Below are positions 15,194-23,906 of a DNA stretch of 32,574 bases, piece by piece; position 1 is the stretch's first letter, and the number at the start of each line of letters is the position of its first letter. The DNA is from an uncultured Prevotellaceae bacterium. Lineage in GTDB: Bacteria; Bacteroidota; Bacteroidia; Bacteroidales; Bacteroidaceae. The DNA lies in assembly GCA_947307015.1 (NCBI GenBank), contig CAMZHV010000035.1, positions 1 through 32,574 on the forward strand, read 5' to 3'. Under the pieces are notes generated by a model. That model saw only the letters and a program-made list of their open reading frames with translations, ran no database searches and was not told the DNA's origin. A program made the translations under genes and the position numbers.

Positions 15194-16267
15194 ATGAAAT
15201 TACGCACATTTCTCATGGCAACAGCCCTGCTTGTCATCGCTCCCACGTGGGCACAGCGCAAGGCTGAACGTCATTCTGTGCTCATGGGCGCCAAGAATCT
15301 GACGGTCACGACGACGCAGAACACTGTTTACTATTACCTTGTCAGCGCAGAGTCTAATCCTGTCATCCATTTGACCGACGGGCAGGTGCGCATCCTCAAC
15401 GACGAGTTCTCGCTCTCCGATATCAAGTCGCTGCGTTTCCGTGCCTTGCCACGCTTCCTCCTCGACGAGGATAGCACGACCTACGACAAGGCTAAATCCG
15501 TGGAGCATGGTCTCTTAGCGCTGCGCCGCTCGCTCAATGTGGGAAAATGGAATTCCCTCGTGCTACCCGTCAACCTGACAGCGGAGCAGATCGTGGATGC
15601 TTTTGGCGAAGGCACGGTAGTGGCTACGCCGCGCGGCATACGCGAGAGTGATGCCACGGTGGTGGAATTTCAAACCGTAGACCTCACGCCTGGCGAGATC
15701 GTCATCAAGGCCGGCTACCATTACCTGATCCGTCCTACGCGCGAACCCGACCTCAGTGCTGAGGCATGGTCATCCAGTTTCCTGACGGGGCAGCGCATCT
15801 ACGGCCCTATCTACATGATTCCGAACGTGAGCACGACGACTACCAAGACGCCGCGCGTGCTGTCCTATGGGTCAACTGATGAGACGGTGACCGTAAGTTT
15901 CCGCGGCACGTTCCTTAAGCGCGATGACAGCAGCAACAGCAACAAACGCATTGATGCCGGCACGTATATGTTGTCCGACGATGGCCTCATGGTCAAGAAT
16001 GCGGAGCCCGCCGAAGTGAAGGCCTTCACCTCGTGGGTACAGGACATGAGCGGTGAGAAGGTGGAGCAGCTGCGCTTCTACATCGACGGCGTCAACGAGG
16101 ACATCTCGGAGTTCACAGATGCCATTCTTTCATTGGACAAGGAACAATGGACAAAGGACGAGGCTGTGTACGACCTCGGAGGTCGCTACGTGGGCAGCGC
16201 CAAGAACCGTGCTTCGCTCAAAGCTGGCATCTATGTAATTAACGGTCAAAAAGTTGTCATCAAATAA
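15194..16267 (+). CDS. Secreted protein of unknown function
   Basis: I start this gene at the ATG at 15194 because it gives a clean signal peptide (MKLRTFLMATALLVIAPTWAQ) and lies behind a promoter; the frame is open to 15080. The 357-residue product has an early segment, YYYLVSAESNPVIHLTDGQV through SLSDIKSLRF, of the kind seen at the start of many Prevotella secreted proteins. It ends in VYDLGGRYVGSAK then GIYVINGQKVVIK, a short C-terminal tail that resembles a compact T9SS type A sorting signal. Near the tail, 16132-16151 resembles the TGGACAATG repeat of the intergenic region at 5623. Function is unknown. It is the first gene of a three-gene secreted cluster. Confidence 0.75.
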   Translation: MKLRTFLMATALLVIAPTWAQRKAERHSVLMGAKNLTVTTTQNTVYYYLVSAESNPVIHLTDGQVRILNDEFSLSDIKSLRFRALPRFLLDEDSTTYDKAKSVEHGLLALRRSLNVGKWNSLVLPVNLTAEQIVDAFGEGTVVATPRGIRESDATVVEFQTVDLTPGEIVIKAGYHYLIRPTREPDLSAEAWSSSFLTGQRIYGPIYMIPNVSTTTTKTPRVLSYGSTDETVTVSFRGTFLKRDDSSNSNKRIDAGTYMLSDDGLMVKNAEPAEVKAFTSWVQDMSGEKVEQLRFYIDGVNEDISEFTDAILSLDKEQWTKDEAVYDLGGRYVGSAKNRASLKAGIYVINGQKVVIK

Positions 16268-16269
16268 AC

Positions 16270-16277
16270 AAAGGAGG
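16270..16277 (+). promoter_or_regulatory. Strong Shine-Dalgarno site deciding the DUF6055-like start
   Basis: AAAGGAGG lies 6 bases before the ATG at 16284. It supports 16284 rather than the overlapping ATG at 16254 and is unusual for Bacteroidetes. Confidence 0.6.
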
Positions 16278-16283
16278 GATAGC

Positions 16284-17858
16284 ATGATGATACGCAAAAC
16301 ATTCTTCCTCACACTCTGTGCCCTCACGGCCGCTACGACGCTCTTCGCACAAGAGAAGTTGTGGATTCGCTATGACGACCGCTTCAAGGCCAACGGCGAA
16401 ATTGCCCTCGAAAATGTTGACTCCATCGAGATGCGCAATACTTCGATGAAGCTCTACAACGCTACACTTACCATGGGCTATAGTACGAAAAACTATTCCT
16501 CGCTCATCCCTACTGATGCCGCAGACATGATGTTCACGGATCCGGGCCGTTACCTCCTGAAGCCCAACACCTACGGCGGCACGGATTACACGAACGCCAA
16601 AGCTACTTCGGGTTACAATTTCGCTCACATGGTAGAGACGGAGCATTATGCTGTGTTCTGGGACGTGCGCTACGGCGATGACCCAACACATATTAAGCAT
16701 CCCGATGACGGCAATGTGGCCAATGCCAACAAAGTAGCTCAAATTTGCGAGAAGTGTTGGGACAAGTACGTTGAGCTGGGCTTCTTGGTGCCGGGACAGT
16801 CGACAACGGACAAATGGAAAATTCAGCTCTATATCCCCTATCAGAGCGAGTGGCGCGCGGATGCATCGGGTACGAACGGAGCCAACGGCGGGCAGACGGG
16901 TATCGGACATTTCAACCCCTGGGCGGCCAATGCCCGCGGCGGACACACCGTGGCGCATGAGGTGGGGCATACGTTCCAGTACCTCGTGCACGCCGATGTG
17001 GCCTGGGATCACGGCTTCGACTACGGCTATGGTGCCAACGCCTCCGGCTACAACGGCTGGTGGGAGAGCTGTGCCGACTGGCAGGCATATAAGGTGTACC
17101 CTGAACGCCAATTCTCTGACGGTGAGTATTTTGAAGCTTATATGCGCAAGACCCACATGAACTTCATGCACGAGGATATGCGCTATGACAATTGTTTCTT
17201 CCAGGACTGGTGGTGCGAGAAGCACGGCGCAGACTTCATCGGACGGATGTGGCGCGAGAGCGTGCGTCCCGAAGACCCCATCGAGGCATATATGCGAATG
17301 TGCGGTCTGACGTTGGAGGAGTTTACGGACGAGCAGTTCGACGGCTGCATGCACATGGCCACCTTCGACATTGAGTCTGTGCGCTCGCGTGCAGCCAGCA
17401 AGGTCAACAACGCCAATCCCTATCCGACGCACCTGAAGAAGGTGACGGGCGAGACAAACACCTATCGTGTAGATTCAGCCTATTGCCCACAGAACTTTGG
17501 CTTTAATGTCATCAACATGAAACCTGCTACCGCAGGCACGGAGATAAAGGCCAATTTCAAGGGTATCGTCGGTACCACTGGCTACCGCATCATCCGCAAA
17601 GTCAGTGCCGGCTGGCGCTTTGCTTTTGTTGCGCTGAAGACCAATGGTGAACGCGTCTATGGTGAGGTGGGCAGCGCCAAGTATCAGACCCCCGAAGGCA
17701 GCGTCACATTCACCGTGCCCTCAGGATGCAAGAAGCTCTACTTCGTCGTCATGGGTGCGCCCACGAACTATTGGCGCCATCCATGGGACGACGATGCTTC
17801 GAACGACGAGCAGTGGCCCTATGAGGTGCAGTTCGAGAATGTCTCGCTGTGGCAGTAA
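16284..17858 (+). CDS. Secreted DUF6055-like zinc metallopeptidase
   Basis: The 524-residue product has a signal peptide (MMIRKTFFLTLCALTAATTLFA) and a zinc-peptidase motif, HTVAHEVGHTFQY, with His225, Glu226 and His229. A conserved NGWWESCADWQAYK downstream (Glu261) is a likely third zinc ligand, as in gluzincins. The surrounding sequence (YAVFWDVRYGDDP, QTGIGHFNPW, DNCFFQDWWCEKHG) recalls DUF6055. A C-terminal beta-rich region (about 400-524) follows; no T9SS tail is obvious. The early WIRYDDRFKANGEIALENVDSI segment is shared in style with other exported Prevotella proteins. It lies between an unknown secreted protein and the CotH gene (21-base gap). The substrate is unknown; action outside the cytoplasm is inferred. 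Confidence 0.8.
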   Translation: MMIRKTFFLTLCALTAATTLFAQEKLWIRYDDRFKANGEIALENVDSIEMRNTSMKLYNATLTMGYSTKNYSSLIPTDAADMMFTDPGRYLLKPNTYGGTDYTNAKATSGYNFAHMVETEHYAVFWDVRYGDDPTHIKHPDDGNVANANKVAQICEKCWDKYVELGFLVPGQSTTDKWKIQLYIPYQSEWRADASGTNGANGGQTGIGHFNPWAANARGGHTVAHEVGHTFQYLVHADVAWDHGFDYGYGANASGYNGWWESCADWQAYKVYPERQFSDGEYFEAYMRKTHMNFMHEDMRYDNCFFQDWWCEKHGADFIGRMWRESVRPEDPIEAYMRMCGLTLEEFTDEQFDGCMHMATFDIESVRSRAASKVNNANPYPTHLKKVTGETNTYRVDSAYCPQNFGFNVINMKPATAGTEIKANFKGIVGTTGYRIIRKVSAGWRFAFVALKTNGERVYGEVGSAKYQTPEGSVTFTVPSGCKKLYFVVMGAPTNYWRHPWDDDASNDEQWPYEVQFENVSLWQ

Positions 17859-17879
17859 AATAGATTAAATATCAAGACC

Positions 17880-20480
17880 TTGAAAAAGATTCTTTTCTTT
17901 CTTGCGTTTCTGTCGTTTTCCTTGGCTGGGATAGCTCAGGAGGAAGTGACCGATGAGCAGTACAACGCAGCCAATGCGGCCATCGAGGCTGAGGCGACCT
18001 ACCAGATTTTCACCCTGCATAATGGCACGCGCGAGGGTAGCGTCAGGTTTTATCTCACCGACAACGGCTGGCTGACGGATAAGGTCGAAGAGGCTGGCAG
18101 CTTCAGGTTCCATAAGATCGATAGGTCGTCATCGGATTTGTTCATGCCTCAGAGCTGGCAGGTGGATCAGTTCTTCACCAATCCTGACTTCTTTGGTGGC
18201 GGCAGCGGTATCATGATGAATCTGGGCTATCTGCGCTCACATCCCGATGAGCCTGGCTTGCAGCGCGACAACTACGAGAGTCAGGTGTGGTACAAACGAG
18301 GTGACACCTATGCTGTGCGCGCTACGAATACCCCCGGCACACAATGGGGAGCTAATTCCTTCTGGAACGTTGTAGATGACATGGATGGCGACGGACTGCC
18401 CAATGCCGACTATGTCCTTGCACCGCAGTTTGCATGGCGACTGGAGAAGATTGCCGATGCACCCGGACTTGATGATCCGAGCCTCAAGGACGTAAAACGT
18501 CTCACCAATCTGCCGCATGTCTATATCAACACGTTCAACGGGCGCGAAATTAACAACAAGACCAATTATGTCTACGCCCGTATGTGGTGTGTCTATGAGA
18601 ATGACAGTGTTGCCTTTTTCGACTCCCTTGAGATACGCGGTCGAGGCAACGCCAGCTGGGGCTTGGCCAAGAAACCTTATAAACTCAAGTTTCATGAAAA
18701 GGAGAAACTTTTAGGCAAGGGTTATGCCAAGGCGAAGAAATGGACTTTGCTCGCCAACCACGGCGACAAGACGCTCATCCGCAACGCTGTAACCTCCATC
18801 ATGGGTGAGCGCTTGGGGCTTAAGTTCAACCCCGCAGCAAAGTTCGTCGATGTGACATTCAACGACCGTTACGACGGAACCTATCAGATTTCCGATCAGG
18901 TGGAGGTGCGTCCGCACCGCGTCAACATCACCGAGCAGGAGTGGCCCCTCAGTGAGTCGGCTGACATCACGGGCGGCTATCTCTTTGAGGCCATCAACTC
19001 AGAAGCGAACTTCAGCACGCCGTATGGCGTGCCTATCCGAATCCACTATCCTGATGAGGATGAGATTGACCAACGTCAGAAAAACTACGCCCAACAGTTT
19101 ATCAACAACTTTGAGGAACGTCTGTATGCCGAAGATTTCGGCGACAAGGACAACGGCTACCGTTCGTTCGTGGATTCCGTTTCGCTTGCCAACTGGTACC
19201 TTTGCACGGAGATTAGCGGTAATGTGGACGGTTTCTACAGCACCTATTTCTATAAGGAACAGCAGGATGATCGTATCTTCTGGGGACCGCTGTGGGACTA
19301 TGATATTGCTTACAACAACGACAACCGCGACCGCAGCGACATGGGCGACAACACGCTCGAGCAGCTGATGAGTGAAGTGGGCTATGACAATTGCCGCAGG
19401 TGGATTCGGCAGATGTGGAAAGACCCATGGTTCGCACGTCTCATCAACCGCCGTTTCCGCGAAGCCGTCAACGATGGGCTCGAGGATTACCTCAACACGC
19501 AGATCGACAGCCTCACGGAGCTCCTCGACGAATCGCAGCAGCTCAACTACGAACGATGGGCCATAGACCAGCGCACCTTGCGCGAGCGCGTACTTTATTC
19601 TACATACGATGAGTATGTCAGCGACTTGCGCAGCTATATCCACGACCATCTCATCTACCTTCGTGGAGCCTTTGGTGCCTTGAATCCTGATGGTCCGGAG
19701 CCTGAGCCCGAGCCAGAACCCGAGCCCAAAGTGCCTGACTTCGCAGCCGACTCGCTACGCTATTATGCCATCAGTAATATTGGTACGGGTACGTTCATCG
19801 ATGTCAACGCCGAAACGGATGCCATCGTTTGCAACGCCCGCAATGAAGAGGCCGAGAGCCAGCAATGGCGCATCTTCCCGCTTGCCAACGGCTACCTCTA
19901 TGTTGTCAATCGTGCCACAGGACTGGCCCTCAACGATCCCACGGAGGGTGAGCCAACAGCAACGACGCTCACAGGTACTCAACTCAACACTGCGCCTGGC
20001 GACTCGCTTGACGTGCGACAGCAGTGGGACTTTGTTGCGCAGGCGGACGAACGTTTCAACCTCGTCAGCCGCTTCTCGCAGCACGCTGCCAACCTCAGCG
20101 GTGGTGGTACAGCTGATGGTACTGCCGTGCTCAGCTACACCAGCGACGATCGCAACGCCGTTTCCAACAACCGCCTATGGACCATCACGGCTGTGAGCAA
20201 TGTTGAGGTTGAGCCTGAACCGGAACCCGATGGTATAGATGACTTTAGCGGTGCTATCGACTATGCACTGGCTTACGATCCTGCCAGCGGACGCCTGCAC
20301 TTCGGTGCCGACGACCTCAGCGCTTTGCGCTTCACTGTGCGCCTCTATGACAGTGCCGGTCGCCTCCAGCGCACCTTCCGCGCCAGCGATGGTACCACAC
20401 TCTCTGGCCTCCCCCGTGGCCTCTATCTCGTCACTTGGGAAGTCAACGGTCGCCGCCGTACAATCAAATTCAACAGATAG
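17880..20480 (+). CDS. Secreted CotH-family kinase with ricin-like domain and T9SS tail
   Basis: The only start that gives a signal peptide (MKKILFFLAFLSFSLAGIAQ) is a TTG at 17880; no in-frame ATG follows the preceding stop. Domains: an N-terminal region (21-200) of unknown fold; a CotH protein-kinase domain (about 245-600) with LEIRGRGNASWGLAKKPYK, WTLLANHGDKTLIRNAV, GTYQISDQVEVRPHRV, GYLFEA and IFWGPLWDYDIAYN; a PEPEPEPEPEPK linker (607-617); a ricin-like beta-trefoil region (624-776) with RYYAISNIGTGTFIDV and QQWRIFPL; a second EPEPEP linker; and a T9SS type A sorting domain (about 786-866, FTVRLYDSAGRLQRTF and GLPRGLYLVTW). CotH proteins are atypical kinases that phosphorylate proteins. 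Here export through T9SS implies action on the cell surface or outside. Confidence 0.9.
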   Translation: MKKILFFLAFLSFSLAGIAQEEVTDEQYNAANAAIEAEATYQIFTLHNGTREGSVRFYLTDNGWLTDKVEEAGSFRFHKIDRSSSDLFMPQSWQVDQFFTNPDFFGGGSGIMMNLGYLRSHPDEPGLQRDNYESQVWYKRGDTYAVRATNTPGTQWGANSFWNVVDDMDGDGLPNADYVLAPQFAWRLEKIADAPGLDDPSLKDVKRLTNLPHVYINTFNGREINNKTNYVYARMWCVYENDSVAFFDSLEIRGRGNASWGLAKKPYKLKFHEKEKLLGKGYAKAKKWTLLANHGDKTLIRNAVTSIMGERLGLKFNPAAKFVDVTFNDRYDGTYQISDQVEVRPHRVNITEQEWPLSESADITGGYLFEAINSEANFSTPYGVPIRIHYPDEDEIDQRQKNYAQQFINNFEERLYAEDFGDKDNGYRSFVDSVSLANWYLCTEISGNVDGFYSTYFYKEQQDDRIFWGPLWDYDIAYNNDNRDRSDMGDNTLEQLMSEVGYDNCRRWIRQMWKDPWFARLINRRFREAVNDGLEDYLNTQIDSLTELLDESQQLNYERWAIDQRTLRERVLYSTYDEYVSDLRSYIHDHLIYLRGAFGALNPDGPEPEPEPEPEPKVPDFAADSLRYYAISNIGTGTFIDVNAETDAIVCNARNEEAESQQWRIFPLANGYLYVVNRATGLALNDPTEGEPTATTLTGTQLNTAPGDSLDVRQQWDFVAQADERFNLVSRFSQHAANLSGGGTADGTAVLSYTSDDRNAVSNNRLWTITAVSNVEVEPEPEPDGIDDFSGAIDYALAYDPASGRLHFGADDLSALRFTVRLYDSAGRLQRTFRASDGTTLSGLPRGLYLVTWEVNGRRRTIKFNR

Positions 20481-20491
20481 TCTTCTCTTAA

Positions 20492-20587
20492 ACAACGAAT
20501 TATACGAATTAAACGAATTATTACGCTGCTATCATGGGCGTTTGCCTCCAAGAAGCAATAATTCGTTTAATTCGTATAATTCGTTGT
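20492..20587. repeat. Perfect 31-bp inverted repeat made of ACGAATTA units
   Basis: Positions 20492-20522 and 20557-20587 are exact complements over 31 bases with a 34-base loop. Each arm is three 10-bp units of ACGAATTAnA. It lies between the convergent CotH and dapA genes and could stop transcription from both sides. An 18-base piece, ATAATTCGTTGTCGAAAA, is repeated at 20576-20593 and 20604-20621. The same unit occurs at 1772-1800. Confidence 0.85.
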
Positions 20588-20623
20588 CGAAAAAAAGACT
20601 TGAGGATAATTCGTTGTCGAAAA

Positions 20624-21517
20624 TCAGTATTTGATGTTGAGTTCGCGCAAGATACCCGAAATCTGCTCCATGGTTGTGAGGCGCGTCGGCACAAGCGGCA
20701 GGCGCAACTGATTCTCAATCATACCCATAGCGTGAAGCATGGCCTTGACGCCAGCAGGATTGCCGTCAACGAACAAGAGTTTGAAAAGCTCGGCAAACTT
20801 ATGGTGGATGTGAAGGGCAGAAGCGTAGTCGCCGTTCAGCGCGAGGCGCACCATACGCGAGAACTCACGCGGCAAGGCGTTGCCAATGACACTGATGACG
20901 CCCACGGCACCTAAGGTGATGAGGGGGAAGGTGATACCGTCGTCGCCGGAGATGACGTCGAAGCCCTCGGGCTTGTTCTTAATGATGTCATCCATCTGCG
21001 TGATGTTGCCGCTGGCCTCCTTGATGGCCACGATATTCTCGAAGTCGCGAGCTAGTCGAAGTGTTGTCTCGGCGGTCATATTCACGCCCGTGCGCCCGGG
21101 TACATTATATAATACTACAGGTACGGGTGAAGCTTTTGCGATGGCGCGGAAATGTTGGTAAAGACCTTCCTGCGAGGGCTTGTTGTACATGGGACATACG
21201 CTGAGTACGCCATCTATACCCCTCCAGTCGGTCTGCTGCAGCTCGTCGACAACGGCGGCCGTGCAGTTGCCTCCGCAGCCCATGAGCAAGGGCACGCGTC
21301 CGGCTACGCGCTCAACGAGCATGTCCTTGAGCCAGCGCTTCTCGTCGCGTGTGAGGGTGGGCGTTTCGGCCGTTGTGCCCATGATGCAAAGGAAGTCTGC
21401 GCCGCTGCTGACCTGATATTCAACCAGTCGCACAAGGGCTGACTCGTCGATGGAGCCGTCGGCACGGAAGGGAGTGATGAGCGCTATGCCCAGGCCTTTG
21501 AATGGATTTTTTGCCAT
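20624..21517 (-). CDS. dapA: 4-hydroxy-tetrahydrodipicolinate synthase
   Basis: The enzyme condenses pyruvate with aspartate semialdehyde in lysine and diaminopimelate synthesis. The Schiff-base lysine is Lys166 in NIVAIKEASGN, the catalytic Tyr137 is in VVLYNVPGRTG, and the Thr pair is in CIMGTTAETPTL. The length (297 residues) is standard. The frame stays open upstream to 21598, but the ATG at 21517 gives the family N-terminus (MAKNPFKGLGIALITPF). It follows the MaoC-like gene by 28 bases on the same strand and is probably co-transcribed with it. Confidence 0.97.
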   Translation of the reverse strand: MAKNPFKGLGIALITPFRADGSIDESALVRLVEYQVSSGADFLCIMGTTAETPTLTRDEKRWLKDMLVERVAGRVPLLMGCGGNCTAAVVDELQQTDWRGIDGVLSVCPMYNKPSQEGLYQHFRAIAKASPVPVVLYNVPGRTGVNMTAETTLRLARDFENIVAIKEASGNITQMDDIIKNKPEGFDVISGDDGITFPLITLGAVGVISVIGNALPREFSRMVRLALNGDYASALHIHHKFAELFKLLFVDGNPAGVKAMLHAMGMIENQLRLPLVPTRLTTMEQISGILRELNIKY

Positions 21518-21545
21518 TGGAGTCGTGTCGTGTCTTGTGATGGGG

Positions 21546-22019
21546 TCAGGCTTGTTTCTTGAAGAAATAGACGAAGGTGCAGAGACCTTCGAGGGCAATC
21601 TTGCCTGTTTCCTTGATATCGATGGTGAAGCGGATGCTCATACGAACGGCACCGCGCAGGTTGGCGATGGCCTCCAAGGTGGTGTTCAGGCGCACACTCT
21701 GTCCAGAGAGCACGGGCTGTCCGAACTTCATCTTGTCCATGCCATAGTTGACCAGGCGCTCCAAGTTGTTGACCTGAACGATCTGATCCCAGAGGTAAGG
21801 GACGAGAGAGAGTGTGAGGTAGCCGTGTACGATGGTCTGGTGGAAGGGACTCTCTGTCTTGCAACGTTCTTCGTCGACGTGAATCCACTGACGGTCGAGT
21901 GTAGCATCAGCAAAAAGGTTGATACGCTGCTGCTCGACTTGAAGGTAGTCGCTCGACCCGATTTCCTTACCGAGGAACTTTTCAAAGTCCTCGTAGCCGT
22001 TGATTATTACCCTGTTCAT
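21546..22019 (-). CDS. MaoC-like (R)-hydratase/dehydratase
   Basis: The 157-residue product is a single hot-dog-fold domain. The catalytic pair Asp42 and His47 lies in FADATLDRQWIHVD, followed by the helix motif IVHGYLTLSLVP. Such enzymes hydrate or dehydrate enoyl-CoA or related thioesters in the cytoplasm. The substrate cannot be told from the sequence. It is the promoter-proximal gene of a probable two-gene unit with dapA, an association that has no obvious metabolic logic. Confidence 0.88.
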   Translation of the reverse strand: MNRVIINGYEDFEKFLGKEIGSSDYLQVEQQRINLFADATLDRQWIHVDEERCKTESPFHQTIVHGYLTLSLVPYLWDQIVQVNNLERLVNYGMDKMKFGQPVLSGQSVRLNTTLEAIANLRGAVRMSIRFTIDIKETGKIALEGLCTFVYFFKKQA

Positions 22020-22054
22020 TTGCTATTTGACTAATGCCTTTTGTAATTTCGCTG

Positions 22055-22062
22055 CAAAAGTA
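22055..22062 (-). promoter_or_regulatory. Promoter of maoC-dapA (-7 element)
   Basis: The minus strand reads TACTTTTG, a match to TAnnTTTG, 35 bases before the MaoC-like ATG and divergent from the kdsA promoter. Confidence 0.55.
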
Positions 22063-22112
22063 CAGCTTTTTGTTCAAATCTACTGCATATTTGCCGCTTT
22101 TTTGCAAGAAAA

Positions 22113-22144
22113 CTTGTATAAGCGGGCAATTTCGAGTATTTTTG
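22113..22144 (+). promoter_or_regulatory. Promoter of the kdsA operon
   Basis: CTTG at 22113-22116 and TATTTTTG at 22137-22144 are 20 bases apart. The kdsA ATG follows 19 bases later, so the leader is short. Confidence 0.55.
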
Positions 22145-22163
22145 CAGCCTAAAAGTAGTGATT

Positions 22164-22916
22164 ATGAAACCAATTTTCATTGCAGGCCCCTGCGTCATCG
22201 AAAGTGCTGAGGTGCTCGACGAGGTGGCAGCAGAGCTGTGCCGCCTGCAAAAAACATATCAGATAACGCTCTTCTTCAAGGCTTCGTTCGACAAGGCCAA
22301 CCGCACGAGCATTGCCTCGTTTCGTGGCCCTGGCTTGGAACGTGGCTTGCAGATGTTGGCTGATGTCAAGGCGAAATATGGCCTGCAACTGCTCACGGAC
22401 ATCCACGAGTCGTATCAGGCAGCACCTGCAGCCGAGGTGGTTGATGTGTTGCAGATTCCGGCTTTCCTGTGCCGCCAGACAGACTTACTTGTGGCGGCTG
22501 CAAAGACGGGGAAAGTGGTGAATATCAAGAAGGCACAGTTCCTCTCTGGTGCCGATATGCAATACCCCGTCGAGAAGGCTCGGGATGGCGGTGCACAGGA
22601 GGTATGGCTTACGGAACGGGGTAACTCGTTCGGCTACAACAACCTGGTCGTGGATTTCCGCAATATCCCTGATATGCTGCAATGGACTCCGCGCGTCATC
22701 ATGGACTGTACCCACAGCGTGCAGCGCCCAGGCGCAGCAGGCGGCAAGACGGGCGGCAACCGCGAGTTCGTGCCTGCTATGGCGTTGGCAGCCAAGGCTT
22801 TCGGCGCCACAGGTTATTTCTTCGAGACACATCCCGACCCCGACCATGCGCTCTCCGACGGCCCCAATATGTTGAGGCTGAAAGACATGGAAAGTGTTGT
22901 CAAAAGCTTAATCTAA
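22164..22916 (+). CDS. kdsA: 3-deoxy-8-phosphooctulonate synthase
   Basis: The enzyme joins phosphoenolpyruvate to arabinose 5-phosphate to form Kdo 8-phosphate for lipopolysaccharide. Motifs are FIAGPCVIES, FKASFDKANRTS, FRGPGLERGL, LLTDIHE, VVNIKKAQFLSG, MDCTHSVQRPG and ETHPDPDHALSDGPNML. I use ATG at 22164 (250 residues), since a GTG two codons earlier only adds residues that the family lacks. The next gene, kdsD, makes its substrate and starts 9 bases after its stop. Confidence 0.97.
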   Translation: MKPIFIAGPCVIESAEVLDEVAAELCRLQKTYQITLFFKASFDKANRTSIASFRGPGLERGLQMLADVKAKYGLQLLTDIHESYQAAPAAEVVDVLQIPAFLCRQTDLLVAAAKTGKVVNIKKAQFLSGADMQYPVEKARDGGAQEVWLTERGNSFGYNNLVVDFRNIPDMLQWTPRVIMDCTHSVQRPGAAGGKTGGNREFVPAMALAAKAFGATGYFFETHPDPDHALSDGPNMLRLKDMESVVKSLI

Positions 22917-22925
22917 AACACGACA

Positions 22926-23885
22926 ATGATCAACGATATCAATGTGAAGGCGGTGGCCGAGCAGTGCCTGCGCGACGAGGCTGAAGCCATCCAGCAAGTG
23001 ATTCCGCAACTCGACGACTCCTTTGAACGCGCTGTGGAGATTATCTGTCAGTGCCGCGGCAAAGTGGTGGTCACAGGCGTCGGCAAGAGTGGTCATGTGT
23101 CTGCCAAGATTGCTGCCACGCTGGCTTCTACGGGCACACCTGCTTTCTTCCTCAACCCCCTCGACGCCTTCCATGGCGACCTCGGTATGGTCTCGTCAGA
23201 TGATGTGGTGCTGGCTTTCTCCAACAGCGGCCAGACCGACGAACTGCTGCGTTTCGTGCCATTCCTCAAGGAGCATCATATCACCATCGTGGGCGTCTCA
23301 GGCAATGCCGACTCGTTGCTGGCGCGCAACTGCGACTGCCATGTCCTGCTGCACGTGGCCCACGAAGCCTGTCCCCTGAATTTGGCTCCCACAAGCAGTA
23401 CGACCGTGCAGCTCGCTTTCGGTGATGCATTGGCTATAGCGCTCATGCAGGTGCATCATTTCGATGCCCGCGACTTCGCGCAGTTCCATCCCGGCGGCTC
23501 ATTAGGCAAGCGTTTGCTTTCGACGGCTCGCGATGTGATGCGCACCGAAGACCTGCCGACCATTTCGCCTGCGATGACGCTGGCCGAGGCTATCCTCATC
23601 GTCAGCAAGGGGAAGATGGGTATGGCTGTGGCGATGGAGGGCGACAAGGTGGCTGGCATCATCACCGACGGCGATGTGCGCCGAGCCATGGAACACCTGC
23701 ACAAGGATTTCTACAATGTACGTGTAGCTCAGGTGATGACGCCTTCGCCCAAATGTGTTAGCAAAGAAACCAAGGTTACGGAGATTCAAAAGATATTGCA
23801 TACCAACAACATACACGCCGTGTTGGTCATTGATAACGAGCGCCATCTGCTTGGCATCGTTGAATCGCTGAATTGCTTGATTTAA
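22926..23885 (+). CDS. kdsD: Arabinose-5-phosphate isomerase
   Basis: This isomerase turns ribulose 5-phosphate into arabinose 5-phosphate, the sugar used by KdsA. The SIS domain spans about residues 35-180 (VTGVGKSGHVSAKIAATLAS, LNPLDAFHGDLGM, LAFSNSGQTDELL, LAPTSSTTVQLAFGDALA, FHPGGSLGKRLL). It is followed by a CBS-domain pair (about 200-319). The length (319) matches the KpsF/KdsD family. Its position 9 bases after kdsA indicates one operon devoted to Kdo supply. Confidence 0.96.
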   Translation: MINDINVKAVAEQCLRDEAEAIQQVIPQLDDSFERAVEIICQCRGKVVVTGVGKSGHVSAKIAATLASTGTPAFFLNPLDAFHGDLGMVSSDDVVLAFSNSGQTDELLRFVPFLKEHHITIVGVSGNADSLLARNCDCHVLLHVAHEACPLNLAPTSSTTVQLAFGDALAIALMQVHHFDARDFAQFHPGGSLGKRLLSTARDVMRTEDLPTISPAMTLAEAILIVSKGKMGMAVAMEGDKVAGIITDGDVRRAMEHLHKDFYNVRVAQVMTPSPKCVSKETKVTEIQKILHTNNIHAVLVIDNERHLLGIVESLNCLI

Positions 23886-23906
23886 CGCTTACCCGCAAAT
23901 AGCCTG

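Noticed and set aside
16260..17432. A 390-codon minus-strand frame opposite the DUF6055-like gene
   Set aside because: It is antisense to a gene with signal peptide and zinc motif. Its His/Val-rich composition is typical of a shadow frame.
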